Part shown: positions 23,911 through 35,064 of the stretch, in pieces
How positions within the stretch are numbered: position 1 is the stretch's first letter
How the letters are laid out: the number at the start of each line of letters is the position of its first letter
NCBI GenBank assembly: GCA_951812925.1
Contig: OX638370.1
Span: forward strand, 96,734,897 to 96,798,896
DNA length: 64,000 bases
Reading direction: 5' to 3'
Origin: Calliopum simillimum
Lineage: Eukaryota > Arthropoda > Insecta > Diptera > Lauxaniidae
The notes under the pieces: model-generated
The model's input: only the letters and a program-made list of their open reading frames with translations
Told to the model about the DNA's origin: nothing
Databases searched by the model: none
Position numbers and translations under genes: made by a program

Positions 23911-24620
23911 AGGCAGGTTCTCACCTTGTGGGCCCGAAAAGTGCACTTTTTTTAGGAATTTTTTTTGAGAAAACGGTTAAAGATACAACGCTGAAAATTT
24001 TTTCTGAATATGAACATATATTTATTCAGAGAATACAATTTTTGAAATTAAAAAAATCAAAAAAGGGGGGGTGGGGGCGCCCATCAGCATGTGTTTCGCT
24101 GCCGGAAGTGATTCGCTCAAAACCCGTGATCTGAAATACAAAACCCGAACACATTCTTAATTTGTATCGTATTATCTATTAAATGAACTACGATCATGAA
24201 AAAAAAAATCAAAATTCCAAAAGTTATGAGGTTTTGAAAAAAAAAATGACGATTTTCGCATTTTTTTCTTCACTAATTATTTTTTTAAATAAACAATTTT
24301 CAATATTTTTGGCTGATCGTAGTTCATTTATTAAAGAAAACCCTAAGGAACATTTTAAAAAAAATTTCGTGACGATTGGTTCATTGTAGCGTCTTCAATC
24401 ACTTCCGTTAGGTCCGAAAACATGGTTCTGAGAAAAACGCGTTTCAAGTGACAAAGCGCGCTCGGCCGGTGCTCGACAGTGCTCTACGTAACGGGCTATA
24501 ACTTTCGTAATTTTTGAGATTTTGATCTGAAACTTCTAGAGCACATTTTTGGAACATGTATCTACACGATAAGGCAAAAAAAAAATCGATTTTTTTGACC
24601 CCACAAGGTGAGAACCTGCC
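23911..24620. mobile_element. TTAA-associated MITE, about 710 bp
   Basis: AGGCAGGTTCTCACCTTGTG and its complement form inverted termini of about 22 bp. The right flank is TTAA and the left flank is TTTA, one base from TTAA. This fits insertion at a TTAA target, as in piggyBac-type elements. Inside, AATGAACTACGATCA at 24182 pairs with TGATCGTAGTTCATT near 24314. No transposase is encoded, and the superfamily is inference from the target site. Confidence 0.55.
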
Positions 24621-24624
24621 TTAA

Positions 24625-25290
24625 GCAGTTTCTTAGCACTCCTGAAAAGTTTGCCAATTTCGATTTAGGTTGTTTTGTCAAAATGTCACAGATATGTATG
24701 TATGTGATCAATTAAATTTCATAAATATAACTGTAACAGATAACAGACAGGAAAACAAAAAAAGAAATCAAAAATTATATTTAAATAAAAAAAAAGCCAA
24801 CAATTGAAAAACAAAAACTTGCGCGTTTACCCTCACATGTAGCAACAGCAGTGGCATCAACATCAACTATTGTTTTGAAATGAACCACCACACAACATGT
24901 GACACTTGCGAGTGTGTGTAATTTAAACTCCCGCACGTGTAAATTATCAATTTTAGCTGCCATGTTGAAAGTAATATCGCAAAGTTTGTAGTCATATGCA
25001 GATACACATATCAAAAAACATGAGACAAATACACGCGACAATACATAAGCATACTTGACATTAAAAGTTTTTCATCGTATAGCAATGATGTTGCTGATGA
25101 TGATGTTGCTGCTCATAGTGTGTGTGTGTGGGGAGCTTTAGTTTATTATACAGACAGCAGAGTTTAAATTAAACGAAAGTTGTGTTATTACCAAATAGCA
25201 ACTAGAAATACTAACCAACACAAACAAATACATTCGAGCTATCACACTCACACATTCACTAATACATAAGCACAAGTTAGAAGTGGCATC
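24625..25290. other. AT-rich DNA with one coding-like minus-strand frame
   Basis: The minus-strand frame at 24781-25041 (86 codons) reads unusually evenly for this window. It begins with a hydrophobic, signal-like stretch (VFVSCFLICVSA). It also contains an internal ATG in a favourable context (CAACATGGC), giving MAAKIDNLHVREFKLHTLAS. No family is recognised. It could equally be a chance frame, so it is not called a CDS. Confidence 0.25.
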
Positions 25291-25293
25291 CAT

Positions 25294-25962
25294 GCAGGAC
25301 CACGGACTATTCCATAACTAGTTAGTTTCTGGTCTCATCACATATAAAGTTCTATTGACGTTTTACATTGTTTGTCATTGAGCGTAACCAATTGTCTCCT
25401 TATGCATTACATTCGGATCAGAAAAAGGTCAATTGTCTTCTTATGCATTACATTTGGACCAAAAAAAGGACACATTTTTGTTTTATTTATAAATTTCAAA
25501 CAAATTGTATATTAACAAATTTTACACAAAAACATAAAAAGGTTTCATAGACGAATGTGCTAAAGACTTTGTTATATATTTCTGAGCATTGTATTCCGGG
25601 TTCAAATTTCAGTGCGGATGAGATTTTTTTTTTATTATTTTATACGTCGGCAAAATTGGACACATGTTTCATTTTCCGCTCCGAAGACCCTTCATACAAA
25701 TTGTGTACAAATTAATGGAAATTTAAAATTTGGAAATGAAAATCACTGAGTGGAGGATTTGAACCCAGGACTCTGCACGCAGCGCAAGTCATAAGACCGA
25801 TACACTATCGTTTGATTTTCTTCACAGTCGACAAACTTCCAAAAAGTAAATACTTAGTCAGTAACTTTATAATTTCACTGACACAATCGATTCTACTTAC
25901 AAAATAACTGGACCAAAGATGGGACTATTGAGACAATGGTCTCCGCCGGTCCTACAGGGATA
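25294..25962 (+). mobile_element. tRNA-box-containing dispersed element, copy 1
   Basis: The left edge GCAGGACCACGG resembles the complement of the right edge (CCGCCGGTCCTACAGGG), giving weak inverted ends. The interior has ACATATAAAGTTCTATT, two copies of TTATGCATTACATT(C/T)GGA and two B-box-like motifs facing opposite ways. Colinear copies lie at 37565-38495 and, inverted and shortened, at 43243-43500. Confidence 0.6.
25750..25812 (-). repeat. tRNA-like module inside dispersed element
   Basis: On the minus strand the module has an A-box-like TAGTGTATCGG and, about 30 bases later, a consensus-like B box GGGTTCAAATCC. This is the internal polymerase III promoter layout of tRNA-derived SINEs. 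Upstream, a plus-strand B-box-like GGGTTCAAATTTC lies at about 25595. It lacks a foldable complete tRNA acceptor stem and is not called a tRNA gene. Confidence 0.45.
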
Positions 25963-26637
25963 CTTATATATACATACGAATGAAAAAAAAAGAAAAAAAA
26001 ATAATCCACCTCAGCTTAATGTCGAGCACCAGCAGCATTCACCAAAATTTTCCTATTTTTGTATTTTTAATTTTTTTTGATTTGTATACCAAAACGCAAA
26101 TACTGCATGCAGTAAACAATATTGAAATTGCACAGGAATACACTCGCGAAAAAAAATTAACAAACACTTAATTGTTATTGAATGTATTAAGTTAATCGGC
26201 TCTAAATTTTATTGACTTGCGCATAAAAACAAGCAAATGATGGAAGGAAATTACACAATACGATATAACTACTTATCAATAGTTTCCAACCTATTCAATG
26301 TCTAATATGACTCCAGTAATCTAAGCCGTATAATCAAATAATAAATATTAAAAAACATACTGATTACATATTTCCATGGAAAAAAAGATTAAGGTGCAAT
26401 ATACAATTAAGTGCATGTGAATTTCAACAGCTATTGAAAATATGAGTAAGACCATATGACCATATGGCCATTTCTAAAACTTAGTCAACACAATCAATAA
26501 AGGGCCCTTACTAAGTTAAACAACAAAAAAAAAATCTAGTAAGAGTGTTAGTTTTGGCCCGGCCAAACAATAAATACCCTACACTGCACCATTTTGAAAA
26601 TTTTGCTTCCTCAGTTTTTACTCAGAACTTGCATTTA

Positions 26638-27361
26638 GACCCGATTCATTAGTTAACTAATGACAAGTTTTAAACCAACAAAGTTTTATTTTTAGTCATA
26701 ACCATTAGTTAAACCCCCGAATTACATAGGTTAACTATTAGTTAACCAAAAACTGATGCTGAAGAAATAGAATTCACATTTGTTTTGTGAAAATTCTAAA
26801 TAATGTTTTCAGAAGTATACAATTTTGAGTCTGATAACGAAAGCAACCGAGATAGTGACCTCAAGAAATTTTGTTACAAATTTCGGTTGAGTAAGGAAGT
26901 GACTTGAGAAGTGCCGAAATGCTACGGACCGCTCTTTCATCACCTTCTTTAAGTTATATTGCTTCGTCCCTAAAGTTTTGGCAATAACTTTTTGTTAATA
27001 ACTTCCGCCACGTGCAGCCCCACAGTATAATTGCCACGAGCCGTAACAGTTTCGGTTTTCTGCACTCAATTATACTTAAGTTTTTTTCCGCTAATTTTAT
27101 AAGAAAATTCACTTCTACATCACTAAACTTGGCTGCGCGTGCTTTTTCCAAAATTTTTGTTTAGCCAACCACAAACAAACATAAACCAAAAACATATGTT
27201 TTTACAAAATCCACAAACGAAAACTTCAAATTTATCCCGTGCTAACACGGTTTGGCTTATTTGTATAATTAACAAAACCACTGTGAATATGAAACATTAG
27301 TTAAACTATTGTCGTCATTTTAGTCATCTTATTAGTTAACCAATGACTGTGGATGCGGGCC
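26638..27361 (-). mobile_element. PIF/Harbinger nonautonomous element with TTA target duplication
   Basis: The element of 724 bp is flanked by TTA on both sides (26635-26637 and 27362-27364). The ends read GACCCGATTCATTAGTTAAC at the left and the complement of GGCCCGCATCCACAGTCATT at the right, with GGTTAACTAAT shared further in. It interrupts the direct-repeat element around it cleanly. The 3 bp TTA duplication, G(G)CCC termini and Myb/SANT remnant together fit PIF/Harbinger. Confidence 0.75.
26985..27151 (-). pseudogene. Myb/SANT-like ORF remnant of a Harbinger element
   Basis: The frame reads MEKARAAKFSDVEVNFLIKL then AEKNLSIIECRK. This resembles the first helices of the Myb/SANT-like DNA-binding protein that accompanies Harbinger transposases. 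After ECRK the homologous reading continues only in the next frame (TETVTARGNYTV, then VAEVINKK) and then stops, so a single-base frameshift separates the halves. In the family this protein helps bring the transposase to DNA. Only about 55 residues remain, and no DDE transposase is seen in the 724 bp element. The match is by motif reading, so family-level confidence is moderate. Confidence 0.6.
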
Positions 27362-28774
27362 TTAATGTCTGAGTGAAATTTGGTTCGATTATCTCAAAAA
27401 ACGCTGATCAAGAATATATACACTTTTCTATACCTTCCACTCCTTTTGATCTGCGTTACAAATGAAAGGGTATAAAAATAAAATCTATATATAAATAGGC
27501 AAACGAAATCGGTTCAGTCCCTGTTTCTATACATAAATCTCAACCGATTTGCTTGATTTCTTTTTTTTTTTGTTGGATAGGTTGTGATGAGGAGCTGTGC
27601 ATAGGGTTACAAATTTTGTAAAAGTGGGCGGTGCCACGCCCCTGAATGGAACAAAACACTCTAACGGCTAAACGGCTGCATCGATTTTAACGAAATTTGG
27701 TATGGAGATAGAGTTCACACTAAGGAACGATAAAATTACCATTATGTTTTTCAGTGGGTGGTGCCACGCCCCTTAAGTGGAAAAATGCTCTCAAGGCTAA
27801 GCCACTGCATCGATTTTTATGAAATTTGGTATAGAGATAGGGTAAGCACTAAGGAACGATAACATTGCCATTATCACGGCATTGATTTTCATGAATTTTG
27901 GTATGGGAATAAAATTAACAGGACGGAAAGATAACAAAAACTTTTTGCTCCTTAGTTGGAGCTACACGCCCCTCAATGGAAAGCTGGCTAAGCTGCTGCA
28001 CCGATTTGTATGCACGCAGATAAGCCGAACTCTAAGGAATAATATTAAAAGCTTTTTTTATTTTATCTACCAATAAAGGGTATAAAAACTTTTTGCTTCA
28101 TAGTTAAATCGAATTGGTCGAATTTCGGCCACAAGGCGAACTCTAGTAAAAATTAAAAACTCCAGAAATATTAATATTTTCCTTTTCTGTGTCAAAAATC
28201 AAACGCCAAAACGGGCAAAAGTCGGTAGAACATCTAAAAATGTAAAGCAGGCGTGGCAGGTATGAGAAAATATATATATTTTAAATCAACGTCACCTCTT
28301 GAGTCGATATAGCCTCGTCCGTCTGTCTCGCTGGCTGGCTGGGTGTGAGTGGAAATATTTTTCACGTGAAAACTAAGCAAGACAATTCAATGAAATTTGG
28401 TACATTAGCTTCGTCATAGAAGTTAGAAAATGAGCGAAATCCTCTACCGCCCATACACAAAAACTCAAAAATAAGAGTATTATTCGCATTAACGGAAGAA
28501 AAATACACATAAATACTAGGAATAGTATGAACAAGCGAAAACCAAGCGAAGTAGGACTTGGGGACGTGTCACCTCCCATATAAAAGAAATAATAAGAAAG
28601 CGTTTTTTAAGATAATGAAACCAGATACTTGGAATAGTTAGTGAAGATCCGAGCAAGAACTAAGTGAATTCAATCAAGAAGGCGTGGCACCTCCCGTACA
28701 AGCGAAATTTTCAAAATACTGTAGTGTAGGGTATTTCATTTTTGGCCAGGCCAAAGGTCACACACTTTTTTTTT

Positions 28775-29650
28775 CTAAATTTGATTTTTTTTTTGTTCTC
28801 GTGTGTAAGTCAACAAAAACTTAAACAAAACGCTTCCAAAAGGACGAATTGTTTTTAATACTCGAACAAACATTTCACGTCGAGTGTAAGCTTTAAGTAT
28901 ATGCTTTGGCACTTGTATTTTATTTATTTAACTGCTAAATTTTCGACAAGTATGCATGGCAAACCGGTAAAAACTAATAAAATAACAGAAACGGGAAAAG
29001 CAAAACAGCAGCATAATCCAACAATCACACCACCACTCTCACAAAGGTTAACGTTAAAAATTAACGGGAATTTTATGTTTACGACTCAAAACCAACGCAC
29101 TTCTATTTGCATGTGTGTGTGTATCAGCAAAGTTTATATGCATGCATGGATGTATGCGTACGTGGTGTGTGTGTGCATGTGTGTATTTATGTGCGCCGCA
29201 ATGCACGCTTCAATAATTGTATTTTGGAAAGTTCGCGCATATTGTGTTGTATTTTTCGCATTCAAATGGCAGATTGTGAATGATTTGTAGGAGAAAGAAA
29301 ATAAAGGGTGCGACGCGGAGACTCAGTTGGAGCGTATGTTTAACTGTGAATAGCAAGCAGCAGGTGAAAAATTTTTAAGCGAAAATAAATGAAATGTGCT
29401 GATGTATTCAATCGACGACGTGCGCATATGTGTTGATTTGCTTTTAATGGTGACTGCTGCATGCATCATGGTAAACAAAAAACAAAAACAAAAATTCCAA
29501 TTAATAAATTCTCATAAATTTTCAGTAGATTGGCAATAAATTTTTGAATATTTTCTTTATTATGAAATGAGCAAAAATTAATTTTAACCTAGCTGACAAA
29601 ATTATCATAAAATCTCGCTTTAAATATAAAACAAAAAAGGTTTTGCATAC
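28775..29650. other. AT-rich DNA with GT/CATG microsatellite; no gene supported
   Basis: The 129-codon plus-strand frame at 28901-29290 runs through TGTGTGTG and ATGCATGCATGG tracts and has no domain. It is treated as chance. Confidence 0.5.
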
Positions 29651-29771
29651 GACGCACAGTGGTCTGTGAAAGAGCGCTAGCCAGTCCAAATAATAGTAAT
29701 AATGAATAAATTTAATGTAAAATATCTTGTTAACATATTCTGTATTCTTGCCATGCTTCAGTTTCGTTAGT

Positions 29772-29816
29772 GTGCGATCATAGTGGCGATCATAGTGCGA
29801 TCATAGTGTGATCATA
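29772..29816. repeat. GCGATCATAGTG short tandem repeat
   Basis: Four units of a 12-14 bp sequence (GCGATCATAGTG variants) in direct order. Confidence 0.8.
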
Positions 29817-30009
29817 AGCTAACAATACCAAAACTACTTGAGCTAAAGTCATTTTTTGCGATAGATTTAGTAGCATTTAGCCAATTTGTTAAAAATGGGC
29901 ATGATGGCATCAAGAACACGCCAACCCATATTGTCCCGAATTTGAAATCGCCATAAATTCGTGATTATTTCAAATGCGACAATAATATTTGATATCTGAG
30001 TTATAATCG

Positions 30010-30355
30010 GTAGTTTTAGTACTTTTTTGCTAATTGGTACAAACTGGTATAATGACAAAAGTGAAACGAAAAGAAAACAAAAAATCATGAAGCCAGTGTC
30101 AGTCAGCTTTTTGTTTTTCTCTTTGTGCTTTATCCTCTTTTCAGCTCTGTGTGACTGCGTATTTTGTTGTTGTTAATATTGAAAAATTTGTATTTAATTT
30201 AACCTGGCTTAAATGCAAAATATAAAAATAATTTTCACTTTGTGCACATCTACACAGAAAAAATTTTCTAATGGTGTATAATTCAAAGTTGAAATGCATT
30301 TTCAACATAGTATAAAAAGATGGACAAATTTTTGTCTTGCGTATTAATATATAGA
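30010..30355 (-). mobile_element. Nonautonomous Helitron, 3' end truncated
   Basis: On the minus strand it begins A|TCTATATATTAATACGC at 30355, the clearest TC start in the window. It runs through the family body and stops near GTACTAAAACTAC, before the hairpin and CTAG end. Confidence 0.7.
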
Positions 30356-30673
30356 TTTGGAGAAGACAGTTAAAAAAATTGTATACGAATCTGGGGTCAG
30401 CGACTCCACAAATCCCTTACTTACAATTTTTTTCTGATAGAATAATTTTTTGAAGAAAATTACCCGCCATTTTGGATCAATATTTTCTTTTCAAAAAGTT
30501 GATACCAAATTCAAAATCAGCGGCCGAAAAAACAATCCAAATAAAATTTTCTACTGATAAAATATTTTTTTGGAGAGAGTTTTCCGCCATTTTGTTTCTA
30601 ATAAAATTGATTTCGTATCTGGATTCAGCTATGAAAAAAAAAAAACCCTACGCCATTAGTTTTATTTTAAGCA

Positions 30674-31922
30674 AGGACTGCGATCGATAAAATTGTCCGA
30701 TACATTTTATCCAATAACTTGTTTCCAAATTACTCAATTTAAAATTTTTTTTCGTTGTAGGCTTTGAAATGAATGTACCAAAATTATTGTGTTCCACCAT
30801 ATCTACTAAAAAATGGCAAACGAGTTAGAAGTTTGAAAGTCAATAATAAAAATTTTTCAAGACCACCTGCGGTGGACTGTCAATAGATTTGGTCGGAATA
30901 GCAAAATTAATGTAGAATTGGTATCAAGAGTTCTGTAAAAATTTAAGGAAGACTTGGATGTCTTTTGAAACCCAGGTACCGGAAAAAAAATGCGTTCGTG
31001 ACCAAAACAAAAAGAAGAAAATCGTCACAGTTTTAAAAAAGAACCACAACATTTCCTGCAAAAAACTGGCACAGAAGGTCGAGTGGTCCGAGTTTTTAGT
31101 TCGAAAAGCCAAAAAGGAGGCTTGTTTGAAGACGTTCAAGGTACAAAAATATCCCGATAGAAATGCGCCATAAAAATGAAAATTAATTTATTTCAAAAAT
31201 TCGAATGACGCATCATGGACGAAGAAACGTACGTTTTAGCCGATTTTTCGCAGCATTCAGGCCAAGAGTTTTACATTGCAGACACGCGGGGGAATGTGGA
31301 CGAAAAGTTTAAGTCAAAAAAGCAGTCAAAATTTCCTCGAAAGTTCTTAATTTGGCAAGCAATCTGAAGTTGTGGCAAAAGGAACAATTCTCTTATAACC
31401 CCTGGAACAATAAACTCCGAATTCTATATTAAGAAATGCTCAGAAAAAACACTAAAGCCTTTCCTACGAGAGCATGAGGTTTCCAATTTCTTTTGGCTAG
31501 ATCTAACATCTTATCAATATAGTGAAATAGCCTTAGAGTGGTACTCTAAAAATAATGTGGTTTTGAAGCCTCATGAAGCAAATCCGCCAAACTGTCCAGA
31601 ACTCAGGCCAATTGAAAGATACTGAGCTTTGGTCAAAAGGGAGATAAAGGCAACAAAAAAGCAGCCAAGAATGCTAAAGATTTTCGCGGAAAGTGGTGTT
31701 CAGCCGCTAGAAAGGCATCGAATAATACCATAAAATCCTTAATGGAAGGGGTGCCAGAAAAGTTAAAAAAATTTGTTTAAAAAATAATATCAAAATTTTA
31801 GGTACGTCATAAAAATTGTGATTAAATTGTGGTTCAAAAATGAGTTTCATTTTTAAAATCGAACTACTAGTTCCAGAGATTTTTTGAATTTCGTATCGGA
31901 CAATTTTATCGATCGCAGTCCT
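30674..31922 (+). mobile_element. Degenerate Tc1/mariner-superfamily element, ITmDD37E type
   Basis: AGGACTGCGATCGATAAAAT and its complement form inverted ends that match exactly over at least 28 bp. The right flank is TA and the left flank CA, one change from a TA duplication. The interior is a decayed transposase gene in the plus orientation. The element lies within the CCGCCATTTTG-repeat DNA of 29655-32157 and so inserted later than it. Confidence 0.8.
30958..31780 (+). pseudogene. ITmDD37E-type transposase pseudogene
   Basis: The N-terminal part (30958-31173) is an intact frame holding a helix-turn-helix-like segment (ISCKKLAQKVEWSEFLVRKA) and LKTFKVQKYPDRNA. After a frame change the catalytic core reads MDEETYVLADFS, with the first Asp, then GQEFYIADTRGNV and FLIWQAI-stop-SCGK. 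It continues to FFWLDLTSYQYS, with the second Asp, and NPPNCPELRPIERY, with the third acidic residue, Glu. There are 37 residues between the second Asp and that Glu, giving DD37E. Two in-frame TGA stops (31365 and 31623) replace codons expected to be Cys and Trp. A later frame change precedes the C terminus AKNAKDFRGKWCSAARKA, ending LKKFV-stop at 31780. All three catalytic residues survive, but the gene is broken. DD37E elements are known from insects including mosquitoes. Confidence 0.8.
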
Positions 31923-32164
31923 TAATATAATAATTTTTTAAGACTGTTGTTCGCCTTTTTAGATCCGCTAATTTGTAATCAAGACCCCGCAGCCATAATT
32001 TTATAGTGATATTAATATTTTTTTAAGAAAATTGTCAACCATTTTAATTTTTAAAAAATGGTTTCAAGATATAGAAACAGCGACCCCCTAAAAACATCAA
32101 ATCTGAATAACCAGAAAAGGCTTATGACCAGCTAGAATCGCATTCTAGACCACTGTGAGACATG

Positions 32165-34055
32165 TATTTTCCTGTAAGGCCTATGAGGATTATAGGGACA
32201 TGGTGAAGAGAAACTCTTTCTTTAGTTCATACAATGTTAAAACAAATGGGTTAAGAGTAAAAATAAGGGGATTAGAAGCTCAAATACCACAATAATATTG
32301 TAGGGTAAAGGGCAAAAGTTAGGGGAAAAGAAGCTAATGTCAATACATTTAAGAAATAAGTTAGAGGGCAAAAAGAAGAGAAAAAGATGCTCAAATGCCA
32401 CAATATAAAATATAATGGATTAAAGCGCAAAACTAACAAGGAAACCTAAAGTAAAAAAGCTCCAATTCAAAAACAAAAAGAACGGAAAAAGATGCCCAAA
32501 CACCGCTATATTCAAAAAAATGGGTTAAAGGACACAAATAAGCGAAAAACCTCATATGCCGCAAAATTAAAAATAATGAGTTTAAGGGCAAAAACAAGCT
32601 CATTTATGATATTTCCTTTACTTAAGAAGAGAAAACATACGCGGCAATGTGACTCCCCCAAAAATATTGGTGTACTCTTCCTAAGGATTCATAAAATGAG
32701 CAAAATTCGTTTTATTCGTTTTATTTTATGAAAACTTATCACGTTCATCAACATAATTATTTGCAATATCCTTTGCAAATAAATCACACAGACATTAAAT
32801 ATCCTTTTAAGGATGCGACTAATGTTTCCTGCTGCCACCGATGTTACTGCTACTGCTGCCCACTAGTACAAACATTTATCATTTGAAAACTGCGTAACGA
32901 AAAAACGAGCTGACATGATTTTAAGAGAAAAACGATACATATATATCACCACCAAATGGCCATGTCCTTTTCATCATACAACAATATAAGATGAGAAACT
33001 TAAATGAAAAAAATTGTTGCAATTTTGTACCACCCAAATGGATTAGCTTAGATGTTAAATATGATTTTATTACCAAACGCTCCTTTGTAACGTTTCACTT
33101 AAAGTTTGCTGTTGCTGCTGCTGTCCGCCCGCCACAAAATTGTTTATATTTATCCTTAAAATGTTGATCCTTTTGCTTATCTTTATGTTGCTGTTATAAT
33201 ACTAAAGAACAACAACAACAGCAACTACTTTAAGGCGCAAAAAGCAATAAACTAACAACATAAAGTAAAAATAAAAATAAAAAAAGGATAAGAAAAATAA
33301 AAACACAATGCAGGTAAATAAATAAAATAAAAAAAGCGCAAGTTATGATCATTTCGAAAAGAAAAAAAAGAAAATGGTGGCAACTTCGGCACCGTTTCTT
33401 TCAACAGAGTGAGAGCGAAAGAGCTCAGGTTATAAATATAAACAAATAACGAAATTTCATATATTTGTGTCGGTGCTTATTGCTTGTAAACATGTGTAGG
33501 TACGTTGTGATATTTATAACATTTTTTTATCCCCGATTCTTCTTCTCTTTGTGTTGTTTGTTTGCTTAAGTTATGTATGTTATGCATATGTGTGTGTGTA
33601 TCTGTGCATGTATGTATGTGGGTGCGTTTGCTGTTATTTCGCATTTTATGCGCGAGGTAAGGGAAATTCCTACACAATGTAAGCACCGTTTTGTATGTTT
33701 TGTGTAATAAATGTCCTTGCCATTAATTTCTGACACTTTTGGTCATACATTATCTGCGCTTAACTATGCGAGTAAGACTCACACACAGGCGGCCGGTCAT
33801 ACGCATGAATTGCTTACATAGGGAAAGGCTGCTTGTTGTTGACTGCTGAAATGTCCATAGATGCAGAAGAAACTTATCAAAATAATTTAAAAAAATATGA
33901 AGGTGCAGTTCAAAATTGTGGTCGTTTGACTCAATGGCTACAATTTTTTGGTACAGGTTTTCCACAAAAATAATTAGGTTAAAAAAAAACCGCAGGAATA
34001 GCATTCAAAAAGTTAACAATCACCAGAGCAGAACTTTACAATATCACCCGCAGAC
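32165..34055. other. A-rich DNA and simple repeats, no gene supported
   Basis: At 32200-32700 AAGGGCAAAA/GAAGCTCAAA-type purine-rich phrases recur loosely, which gives a lysine-rich chance frame at 32492-32731. TGCTGTTGCTGCTGCTGTC and CAACAACAACAGCAAC tracts lie at 33105-33230. A TATGTATGTGTGTG tract lies near 33580-33625. The remainder is unremarkable. Confidence 0.45.
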
Positions 34056-34058
34056 TAT

Positions 34059-35060
34059 ACACTAAAAAATTAAAGCTAACTTTTCTTACTTTTGATTCCC
34101 TTAAGTATTATATTAAAGTTTTTTGGTATTAAATTCCGATTTTTTTTTTTTTTTTTTTTTCAAAAAAGTTTGAAATTTATTCCATAAAAGCATGAAATTT
34201 ATTCCAAAATAGTATAAAATTAATACTTTTTCTGGCATTGTTTAAAGTTAAACCAAAGCTTTTACTGTGTATATGCCAAAAAACTACAACAAAATCGCCC
34301 TATCAAAAACAAAACCGAAAATTTCCTAACCTTTTCATGACCAACGGGACATATATGTTCCATTTGAACTTTTCAATGTCAGACCCAACATTTTTTGCGA
34401 TTGGAGCCGGAAAGTAAACGTATGGATTTCACTGTTGCACTTGCTACACTGCCGCAAAGACAATTAATTTAGTGAGTGAAGCTGAAATAATGTAGAAATG
34501 ACATCGCTTTTAAAGCTGGCAATGATGACATTAAAAACGTCACAACTTCTCGTGTTTAGGCAGCATTATCTCAATGGATGGTCGAGACAAAGGGTTAATC
34601 AACTCAAAGAATAGCAAAAGCGTAAGGCGCGCTTTTCCAACTGAACAAAATACAGTCATCCTCCGTTATCTCCACCGAAACAAAAATGCAAATTCATGGC
34701 AAAAGAGATCAAGCTAAGCAAGTGGGGACGGATAGGTATCAGACTCTTCGGCACCCGCACAGCTTAGTCTGCCGCCAGGTCCTTGAGTAGAATCTACAAG
34801 GCAGTAGAGGACATGGTGGACTAAGAAACAAATGGAGACGCTATTTCATTTTGACCCTATGCTCATCCTTGGAGCAAAAGGAAAATACGCGATATGAACG
34901 CGCCACAATAGTATCCACACTAAAAGATGATTTTAAACCTTTTTGGTAATAAAGTATGAAATCTGTTCCAAAAAAGGTTTAAAATTAATACTTTTTTTGG
35001 CACTGTTTTATATAAATACTACTTTGTTTTAAAATTAAACTAAAATTTTTACTGTGTCAC
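34059..35060. repeat. MITE-like repeat flanking a LINE fragment
   Basis: A short repeat with GAAATTTATTCCA(A)AA, TAAAATTAATACTTTTTCTGG and TTTTACTGTGTA occupies 34059-34272 (first 20 bases of each shared). Its 3' half recurs in direct orientation at about 34915-35060. The left copy has weakly inverted ends (ACACTAAAAAATTAAAGC against ACACAGTAAAAGC). The LINE fragment lies between the copies. Confidence 0.5.
34480..34900 (+). pseudogene. LINE reverse-transcriptase 3' region fragment
   Basis: The reading includes RNDIAFKAGNDDIKNV, then LGSIISMDGRDKG. These correspond to the segment after the RT core of non-LTR retrotransposons, where a (F/Y)YLGS motif precedes the connection region. Further on, LQGSRGHGG and RNKWRRY resemble the basic C-terminal tail of such ORF2 proteins. 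Frames change several times. The same peptide order is found on the opposite strand at 39290-39520, so both come from one family. The apurinic endonuclease and RT core are absent here. Confidence 0.55.
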
Positions 35061-35064
35061 TTTT

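Larger units (their letters stand above)
26535..28770. mobile_element. Composite GGTGCCACGCC direct-repeat element with inverted outer ends
   Basis: The left end (TTTTGGCCCGGCCAAAC, AATACCCTACACTGC) recurs inverted at the right end (GTGTAGGGTATTTC, TTTGGCCAGGCCAAAGG). Between them lie direct units with GGGCGGTGCCACGCCCC at about 27626 and 27755, a further degenerate unit near 27957, the CTGATCAAGAATATATA and AAAGGGTATAAAA blocks, and a CTGGCTGGCTGGG segment at about 28335. A Harbinger-like element is inserted at 26638-27361. The short open frames here are repeat-derived. Confidence 0.65.
29655..32157. mobile_element. Transib-like nonautonomous element hosting two other insertions
   Basis: The left terminus CACAGTGGTCTGTGAAAGAG and the right terminus (complement CACAGTGGTCTAGAATGCG) share CACAGTGGTCT and a later TAGC(C/T). 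The left 5 bp flank is CGACG and the right is AGACA, so only three of five positions match. The interior has repeated CCGCCATTTTG and GGTCAGCGAC blocks that also occur, inverted, in 59514-60531. CACAGTG-type termini with 5 bp GC-rich targets are characteristic of Transib elements, but no transposase is present. Nested inside are a Helitron (30010-30355) and an ITmDD37E element (30674-31922). Confidence 0.5.

Noticed and set aside
28901..29290. 129-codon plus-strand frame
   Set aside because: Open mainly because of GT and CATG simple repeats. No domain, and a Cys/Met/Val-rich peptide typical of TGTGTG tracts.
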